Below are positions 56,990 to 64,000 of a DNA stretch of 64,000 nucleotides, piece by piece. Made by a program: the position numbers and the translations under genes. The notes beneath the pieces were generated by a model that saw nothing but the letters and a program-made list of their open reading frames with translations, had not been told where the DNA came from and searched no databases. Each line of letters opens with the position of its first letter. Within the stretch, counting starts at the first letter, position 1. This DNA is from Triticum aestivum (Eukaryota; Streptophyta; Magnoliopsida; Poales; Poaceae). The DNA lies in the NCBI RefSeq assembly GCF_018294505.1, contig NC_057797.1:128776051-128840050 (forward strand). The letters run 5' to 3'.

Positions 56990-57850
56990 CCCATTCCTGT
57001 GAAAAGGCCGGCCCGTTTGACTTGGTCAAAAGGTGGCGGGCCGGCCCATGGAAAGCCTGTTAACGGCCTATTCGCATATAGCCCATTTACAGCCCGCTAA
57101 CCCAAGGCCCGTTACGCCCTATCCGAATTAGGCCCAGTAGCATCATCTGGGCCATCCAATATGATTCCAGCCCGTTTTCACTTCTGGCCCATGTATGGCC
57201 CATGACGTCTTTCGGCCCATATGAGGCCCTTTATAACTATTGACCTATTAACGTCCCGTGGTGAAACTGGCCCGTAATGAATAGTGTATCACTTTACACC
57301 CATTAACGGCCCGTGGTGAAACTCGCCCGTAATGAACAGTGTATCACTTTATACCCATTAACGGCCCGTTATTCCGTTGGGCCGTTTCCAGCCCATGTTA
57401 TCTTCGGCCTTCTCAGAGCCCATTTATTCTTGGGCTCATTTCCAGCATTCGTTTACTTACGGTCCGTTACTGTCATTTTCTGCCTGTGGGCCAAATTCAG
57501 CCCGTGGTTACAGTTGGCCCGTTTGTGGTCCGTTAATACGTTGGGCCGTTTTCATAGCGTCATCAAATACGGCCTATTAACGATGGCCCGTTACGGTCGG
57601 CCCAATAACGGACGATTCCAACTCTAGCCCGTTTACGGCCATAATGCGGCCTGTTGTTGGCCCATGTTTGGCCAATCGATCATACGGCCCGTATAAGGCC
57701 CATTGATGATACGACCCATAGAAGGCCCATTGTTTCTACGGCGCGTAGAAGGCCTATTGTTTCTACGGCCCGTAGAAGGCCCACTGTTTCTACGGCCCGT
57801 AGGAGGCCCAGTGTCACTACAGTAAATATTAGCCCATGGTTATTGTGGCC
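56990..57850 (+). repeat. CACTA subterminal repeats (GGCCCGTT motif; 27-bp array)
   Basis: GGCCCGTT, GGCCCAT or GGCCCGTA occurs dozens of times. At about 57705-57815 there is a regular array of period 27 (TGTTTCTACGGCCCGTAGAA then GGCCCAT), whose units contain a short inverted repeat (CTACGG ... CCGTAG). Repeated GLLRAVET readings are by-products. Confidence 0.85.
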
Positions 57851-58139
57851 TAGTTTTAAAAATAGGTTATTGCCGCCACTAGTTAACCGCGGAAAAAGAA
57901 CTGCAATGACTACAAGCAAACAAATAAACAAGACAACAAGGAAATAAATAAGCAAGCAACTAACGCTAGGCTATCACGGCTATTACACATATTACATCCA
58001 CTAGGCATCAAAGTTCGCCACCAGTGCAAATATAGGGAACAAAGCAGCATATCATATACACTGGCCGTCAAAATTGGCCACCAGTGCAAATAAACACGGC
58101 AGCAAAACAAGAGCATAACTGAAACAACTTCAGAAGAGC

Positions 58140-59475
58140 TCAAGAAACGTTATCCTGGGTATCCACCATGCTGGCAATAAGCTTAGCAAGCTGATTAGCT
58201 TTGTCCTATTTGGCGCTAAAATCCTCCAACGCTTGCTATTGCACCAGAAAGTATGCATCTGAATGCTCCAGGGACTTCCGCAGTCCTTCCGCTTCTTGTC
58301 GCAGCACAGCTGATCGATGTCTTTCAGCTTGTAGTTGAGACTCAAGAAGCCGAACTGATTCAGACAATGAGTTTGAATAGCTTGTGCAAGCGGTAGTGGC
58401 CAGTAACTCCAACACTAAACCAAGACAGGATGTGTCACTATCCTGAACCTTATCTGCATTACTTCCTTTACCGTTGCTTAATAAGGCACTCTTCCCCAAT
58501 ATTCTGTCAGCATTCTAAAAGAAGAAACAAGCAGACACATAACAAGTTTAGCATGTACTAGTATATGAAACTCATTTCGGTGAACTAGTTCATTAGTAAG
58601 GTGGACAGGATTAAACTACCAAGTCTTCTATTGCCAAGTACTAGTACATAATAAAAGCATCAAACAAACATATATCTATGTCCTATGGTAGCAATGGAAT
58701 CTTAAATTAGAATAGCTGTTCTTCAGGTTTAGGCACTTGTTCTACATGAACAGAGTACAGTAAGACGCAAGAATATAATACTTAAAAATAGAAAATGAGC
58801 TCATAGACCTTACCAAATTCTTGGTTCGGGACCAGTACAGAACAAGGCGTTCCCAGTCATCGTCCAGTAAATGTGTCTCAGGAGAACGTAAGGGAATTTG
58901 ATGAGTTTCTTTGCCGGTGAAGTACGTTTTCTTCAGGTAATTCCGATACTGCCACCAAACATTCTTGAAGATAGCAGAGGTATTAGCACAGGTTACCTCA
59001 TCCTGAGTTTCCAAATCGGTCCTTCTCTATAGAGAAAAATGGGAAAATTTGTTGTATTATAACCATCATGGAGGTAGGATGTATGGGACGAAGCAAAGTA
59101 ATTGCCATGAATAACATTACTTACACATAACTCCTGGACAAACACCTGCAACTGGCATTTTCCTTCATCTTCAGTATAATATTTCCAAGATGGGAAGATA
59201 CGCACATACGATTTAACAACATCAAATGCGATAGATGCTAAACTACGACTAGCTGGTTGTGCTTCCTCCACAGGAATAGGCGTACTAACTGGTGGAGTTG
59301 GGGTTCGCCGTGATAGTACTGGCCCTATGGGCACTGGAGCTGCCTTACTAACTGCTCTTGTTTGGGAGCTTTGTGGTGGAGATGGTGTTGTGTCAACAGG
59401 AACTGGGTTACTATCGGCTGGGGTTGGGGTTAGATTGGGTGAAGCTGGTTCTCTGTCCATCATAGTAGGGTACAA
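58140..59475 (-). pseudogene. CACTA second protein, Transposase_24 (plant En/Spm) type, with nonsense mutations
   Basis: Exons in transcription order: 59475-59125 (a Pro/Thr/Ser-rich N-terminus, then SYVRIFPSWKYYTEDEGKCQ and QVFVQELC, donor TGT|GTAAGT), 59026-58814 (71 codons: TSAIFKNVWWQYRNYLKKTY, RSPETHLLDDDWERLVLYW; donor TTG|GTAAGG) and 58514-58140 (acceptor TTTTAG|AATGC, 125 codons, coiled-coil-like SESVRLLESQLQAERHRSAV, stop TGA). The WWQYRNYLKKTYF block is the signature of the plant transposase (Ptta/En/Spm) family. In the last exon two in-frame TAG codons occur (after DAYFLVQ and after DFSAK), both explainable as CAG to TAG. The first exon's true start is uncertain: upstream exons (59490-59720) are in another frame. 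Confidence 0.75.
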
Positions 59476-59727
59476 TCTGCGAGAGCTTGGGTTATGTGTG
59501 GTAGGGTTGGTTCTTGTGCATGTACAACTGGGGTGCTATCTCCATCAAGAGGTAGCACTGTTTTATTTGAAGACCGTGTTTTTAGTCCGCTAGATACTGG
59601 CATTACTCGCTCCAATTCAAATGGCTGATAAATAGGAAACATAGTTGAATGTACAGACATTGTATGAGAGACAGATGCAATAGATAGTGTGGAAAAAAGA
59701 GGGCATGAAATAGTTGACATGTATATT

Positions 59728-59930
59728 GTTTAACTAAAACGGATAGCATGACATAATTTCACATATATGATGTCTATCTAAACTGGATAGCATAGTATAA
59801 CATAATTCAAAGATATGATGAATAACTAAACAGGATCACATGACATAATTCACCTACATGTTATCTAAGTAATCAGGATCACATCATTTAATTCACATAT
59901 GTGATTTATATGCTAAACAGAGGGCATTCT
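59728..59930 (+). repeat. Tandem repeats of about 42-48 bp in the CACTA gene intron
   Basis: Four to five copies of CTAAAC(T/A)GGAT(A/C)(G/A)CAT(G/A) ... ACATAATTCAC ... ATATGAT. A further diverged stretch lies at about 60300-60450. Confidence 0.7.
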
Positions 59931-59985
59931 GTATGATGTACAAACTAAGAACATGGTGTTGAATATTGTGTATATGATGTCTAAA

Positions 59986-62110
59986 CTATGCAATGCAAGA
60001 CATCGTATGCATGATATGAGCAGTATAACCGTGCCAAGTTAGATCATACTCCTCAGTGGGGGAATAGGACTGGTCATCTGTCTCTGAATCCATCTTTGAG
60101 GAGCTATCGGGACCCAACAAGAGATCTGCTTCGATAGGTAGCACTGTCTGCTCTGAAGGCCTTGTTTTCACTCCAGATTTTTCCATCTCCCACCCAAATG
60201 GCTGATTCACAGGAAGAGTAGTTTAATGTACAAACATTGTCGACAAATGGAAATGTAATGAAGAAAAGGATGGGCAAGATATTATTCAAATATATGATTC
60301 CTGGTTAAACAGGATGGCATTGCACATTTCACATATATTATGGCTGGCTAAAAGACATGAGACTGCATAATTCCCATATATGATATAGAAACTAAACAAG
60401 TGGCATTACAGAACATGTCTAACCTAAGCAGATGACATATATTATGTCAAAAGTAGGCACTGCAAGGCAACATATGCATGATATGACTAACATCATCATG
60501 CCAAGGTAGAGCAAACACCTTGGGGGGTAAATAGGAGTGGTCAGCGGCGTCCGAATCCGCCTCAGAACAGATATCTTCCTCTGGATTACAATCTGGAGAG
60601 GGGTGGGAAGGGTTTGCCATTGAACCCACCATGGAGCGATGTCTGCATGACATTGTATTGCTGCGCAAAGCTCTTCTCTTTTTCTCTACATGTTCAGCAT
60701 GACTGTGTACAATATCTGACATGCATACGAAAAAAATATGGTGAGATTATGTAAGGAGAGCATGCAGAAATTTAGAGTGATGGTAACAACCAGTGGATCG
60801 ATGTTTTTCCGTTGCACCAAAATAGCCCTAATGGATCGACGTGAATGTATAGTAATAAGTGATGCAACAAGTGTACAACCTCTTTGCCGTAGCCGTGTCG
60901 ACCTCAGCATCATTGGGTTGGTCGCTGAAGCAGTTGAGGCAGAGGTGGCTGTCAGAGGTGTGGAGGAAGATCTGAGGAATCTATAGACGGCGTCCAGGGC
61001 ACTGCTTTGTTGTGACGGATCGTTCTGTCATTGGAGCAGCTCCGGTGAGCCGTAAGACGTCAAGGCTGAAGCAGCACAAGACAGACATCGTCAATCTCAA
61101 GTGGGATTCTAATAGCATCTCCAATAGATGATGTAAAACGGATGTAAAATTAACATCACCAAAAACCACCTAACTACAATAGATGAGGTAAAAACTATTA
61201 ACTCTGAACTTAACTGTTGAAACTGAAATTTACTATGGATTCTGAATGCTACTGTCGAAACTGAACGCAATGGTAGCAGAGAGGCACTTGACATGTAGTT
61301 TAGGGAGGGCCTGCAGTTCATCTTCAACCTGCACCCCCCTGAGCCGCCAGCCACCATCGGCCTCGCCGCCGGCCCCAGCGCCGCCTCGCCGCCCGGAAAC
61401 AACTCGCCACCACCGCCCCGGCCAGCCCTCTAGGCCCCCGCCCCCACCCTGAACCCTAAGATAGATAGTGGGGTACCTCTCCGGCGAGCCCCCATCCCCG
61501 CTGTGGGTGGTTCTTCCTTAACTCCGGCAAGCCCCCCCAACCCCTGAAAATCGACTAACCCAAAAGTCAATTCAGTCGACTGAAGTGTGGCTTAATCGGA
61601 GCAGAGCAGCAACACGAGCGAGGGGGAGCAGCAACAGCAGCTGGGCGAGCGAGCGATCGAGCGAGAGCCGGAGCAGCAGCAGCAGATCCGGCTGGTATGG
61701 ACGCCGCCGCCGAAGGGGCCTCGCACTGGGGGAGAGCCGCCGTGGAGATGTCGCCCACGGCGTCGGCTTCAAGGTAGACGCTCCATGAGGGTGCGGGATG
61801 GAGCACCGTCGGCGCTGGGAGGTCGAGTTAAAGAGAAGGTGCGATGCGATGAGTGTACAACCTCTTTGGTGGCACCGAGTAGGCCTCGTCTTTGTCCGAG
61901 GAGTCGATGAGGATGCTGCGGTTCCGGTGGAGCAGGTTAAGGCGGCACTGTGGGGATGGAGCGGCCACGATAGACGAGGCGATCGTCGGAGCAGCTCCTT
62001 GGAGGTGGAGGACGGGGCGGCTGAACCGGCGGGACGACGAGATGGCCGACGGATCCTCATCCGGGGAGGTGGACGAGGGATGTCGAGCTGTTGCGGTCAA
62101 CGACGTCGTC
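59986..62110 (-). pseudogene. Duplicated 5' exons of the CACTA gene
   Basis: Exon-like frames at 59986-60210 (ETDDQSYSPTEEYDLTWHGY) and 60447-60722 (AADHSYLPPKVFALPWHDDV) are related to each other. Likewise the segments at about 60850-61080 and 61845-62050 both read RGCTL(V/I)AS next to a GAAP motif. So two 5' exon types are each present twice. I cannot tell which pair is functional. GC-rich sequence at 61300-61800 contains poly-Pro/Ser frames I do not support. Confidence 0.45.
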
Positions 62111-62299
62111 GGTGAAGAGGCTCCAGCTGGGCAGCGGTGACGTGGCGGACAGAGGAGGGTGGGGTTTCGCGGCTGGAGCGGAGAGGTTATGGCGGCTTCG
62201 GATTTTGAATGGCGGAAAGGGGGCGATGGGAGGGGGTGAAGCATGACTTAGGAACGTGCTTGTCCAAAATGTAGGGTGTGTTACAAAAGTATCCCCCAC

Positions 62300-62640
62300 C
62301 GATTTGAACTAGCGGCCCTTTCGGCTCAGGGTTAGAAGGGGGATTTCGCGTGTCGGGATTTGGCAGTTGGAGGGAGTTTTCGCGCGCGTTGTAATTTCGA
62401 GATAGCAAGGCGCGGGTTGTGAAGGCGCCAGTTTTGGGAGCACGATATCTGAATTTTTGGGATATAACAAGACGCGGGTTGAATTTTAGGGACAAGCCTA
62501 ACGTGTAGTAATATTGTACTTGTACATACCAAATCAATTCGCACTTCCCTCAACCAAAAAGAAAACGAAAAAATAAAACTATTCACACCACACAAAGAGA
62601 GAGTCTTGCCCCGTTTTACTATACAGATGCTATTCAAAGC
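62300..62640. other. Unassigned sequence before the MITE
   Basis: Possibly the outer part of the CACTA element; no gene or terminus seen. Confidence 0.4.
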
Positions 62641-62642
62641 TA

Positions 62643-62879
62643 CTTCCTCCTTCCATCTATATAGGGCGTAATGCGTTTTTCGATGCTAACTTTGACCAAA
62701 TATTAGAGCAATGATATATGACATGCAACTTACACAAAGCGCACCGTTAAATTCGTCTGTGAAAGGTTCTTTCAATGATATAATTTTCACATTGTGCATG
62801 TCATGTACTATTATTCTTGTCAATAGTCAAAGGCGGTCTTAAAAATCTCATTACGCCCTATATAGATGGAAGGAGGGAG
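62643..62879. mobile_element. Stowaway (Tc1/Mariner) MITE, 237 bp
   Basis: Terminal inverted repeats of about 31 bp (CTTCCTCCTTCCATCTATAT at the left, CTCCCTCCTTCCATCTATAT on the reverse strand at the right) flanked by TA at 62641-62642 and 62880-62881. No coding capacity. Confidence 0.93.
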
Positions 62880-62881
62880 TA

Positions 62882-64000
62882 TGAATCCATGTTATGTCCG
62901 ATTAAATTTTTTTGCTTGCTGTATAATGCATGTAACCTACTCATACCAACACTTTAGTGCATTCCAAATGTCTATACTACCGCTGCAATTCGAACTAAAT
63001 TTGAATTCGTTTCTCTATTTCAATAAGAATCTACAATCATGATTGTTGCCAACTTCAATCATCATAGTTTCCTTGCTATCCGCCAGATATAAATCAGACG
63101 GCGCTAACTTTCTCTTGTGCATGCACATGCCCGCATCCCTCTCACCCTCCCTCAGCATTCTCTAGCTCCATCGCGCAAATTCGTCTTTTCACTTTAGGTC
63201 GTTCACCAACGGTGTGTGTAGGCCCCCAACTCCTTCTTTACAGCACACATTGATCGATATGCCTCTCTAGCCAGGTGTGCCTAGCACAAACACAAGCTTC
63301 CCCTCTTCTCTTGTCACCGTCCATGCCTCACTCCCACCACTCTTTTCATCATTCTCGTACTCGCACACTCCTCCCCCTCGATATAGCATACCTCTCGTAC
63401 CACCTCCTACATGCACCCCTCTCTCTCTATCCTTCTCCTCGTGCCTCATTTGCTTCTAACCCACACATGCATGTATACCGATCGATCTCCCAACATATAC
63501 CTAGATCGACTTTAACTACCCCCCATCGATCGACGTACCTCACAAGTTATGTCTCTCCTTTCTCTTACAAAGGGTGATTGATCTTCCTATGTAGTTACGT
63601 CTGCTTACCATAGCCACATCGTCCCCCCTCATCATTCGTGCATGCCTCCTGACCTATCTCTCACACGCATGTGCATAGACAACAAGCAGCCATCTCCTCT
63701 CTTATTGATATTGCGGGCGTTCCCTCCGTTTGTCTAGCAAGCCTATCCCACCATTTGTTAGAAGCAACTCCACTACCACCCCCTCCAACACTCTAGCTTT
63801 GTCTCTCTCCCAACCTTATTCATCTCCTGCACATATGCATGGATGCCGATCGATCTCCCTTAATACATGAGGCAGATCGATCTCCTTAATACATGAGGTA
63901 GGCCTCTCTCCTCCTCCACACATATACCAGCCATTGTACCTCTATAGTTAATTGGGCCTCCCTCTTCCCCCACCACACACCAATAGTCGAGCGCTGCAGG
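62882..64000. other. Pyrimidine-rich non-coding sequence with GATCGATCTCC repeats
   Basis: From about 63080 the plus strand is strongly C/T-rich, with recurrent (A/G)CCGATCGATCTCCC (63479, 63844) and GCAGATCGATCTCCTTAATA (63871). It probably belongs to another repeat, but I do not recognise ends or coding sequence. Confidence 0.4.

Larger units (their letters stand above)
56549..62300 (-). mobile_element. CACTA transposon with its own gene, one end intact
   Basis: Begins CACTACAAAAAAATACACTT at 56549 after TGA, inside Copia leader sequence. Subterminal GC-rich repeats follow (56990-57850), then a minus-strand gene with Transposase_24-type coding sequence (58140-59475) and duplicated upstream exons (to about 62100). 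The second terminus with TTTTTTTGTAGTG is not visible; sequence up to about 62500 could belong to it. It is of the same superfamily as, but a different family from, the element at 7970. Confidence 0.7.

Noticed and set aside
57660..57955. Repeat protein with GLLRAVET units
   Set aside because: The 27-bp DNA array is a multiple of three, so any frame yields a repeated peptide; it lies in CACTA subterminal DNA.
59728..59930. CRISPR-like array
   Set aside because: Irregular tandem repeats without unique spacers, in a plant transposon intron.
63267..63577. Ser/His/Leu-rich frames in both strands
   Set aside because: Pyrimidine-rich low-complexity DNA; no motif or splice support.

Overview
The window looks like a piece of a large Triticeae grass genome (wheat, goatgrass, barley or rye type). 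The evidence is the transposon mix, recognised from memory and not by database search: BARE/Angela-type Copia elements, Sabrina/WHAM-type (Athila clade) Gypsy elements, CACTA elements with CACTACAAAAAAA ends, a Cassandra LTR carrying a 5S-like core, a very long Sukkula/LARD-like solo LTR, a Stowaway MITE and a GRF-zinc-finger PIF/Harbinger element. There are two assembly gaps (12324-12523 and 24795-25245). No bacterial-type gene organisation is present.

Layout. 1-2667: 3' end and LTR of one Gypsy element, then the LTR of a second. 2668-7969: truncated minus-strand Copia element. 7970 to about 13870: CACTA element with a Gypsy solo LTR inside (8070-9598, target duplication CCCGG). 13953-17023: F-box/LRR/FBD gene on the minus strand, inactivated by two in-frame stops and by a Gypsy solo LTR in its last exon. 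17875-18339: small three-exon candidate gene. 18350-19947: Copia gag and LTR scraps. 19948 to about 26600: Gypsy 3' end whose LTR holds a 5.1-kb solo LTR (20896-25981, duplication AGTTG) and a Cassandra solo LTR (26112-26375, duplication TAGAC). 26662-29882: short-LTR retroelement (duplication GCTCT) that has captured a Harbinger element (27991-29384, duplication TTA), which itself carries a GRF zinc-finger gene. 29888-38690: the longest low-repeat island. It holds the best host gene, a five-exon JAZ/TIFY repressor on the minus strand (36094-37750), with a promoter G-box and a possible second spliced transcript. 38912-47536: complete Copia element with two 1.77-kb LTRs and perfect duplication ATAAG. 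47542-53932: two Gypsy remnants in opposite orientation. 53933-56548: Copia LTR and leader. 56549 to about 62300: second CACTA with its Transposase_24-type gene. 62643-62879: Stowaway MITE. The rest is pyrimidine-rich non-coding DNA.

Functionally, only the JAZ gene is a credible host regulator (jasmonate signalling). As sequenced its exons add up to 697 nt, not a multiple of three, because of one extra base in an A4 run in exon 2. Almost everything else is transposon biology, and the nesting can be ordered from target-site duplications read directly. I found no convincing new multi-gene system. The most informative observations are the doubly broken F-box gene, the JAZ frameshift, the giant solo LTR and the three-layer GRF/Harbinger/short-LTR nest.
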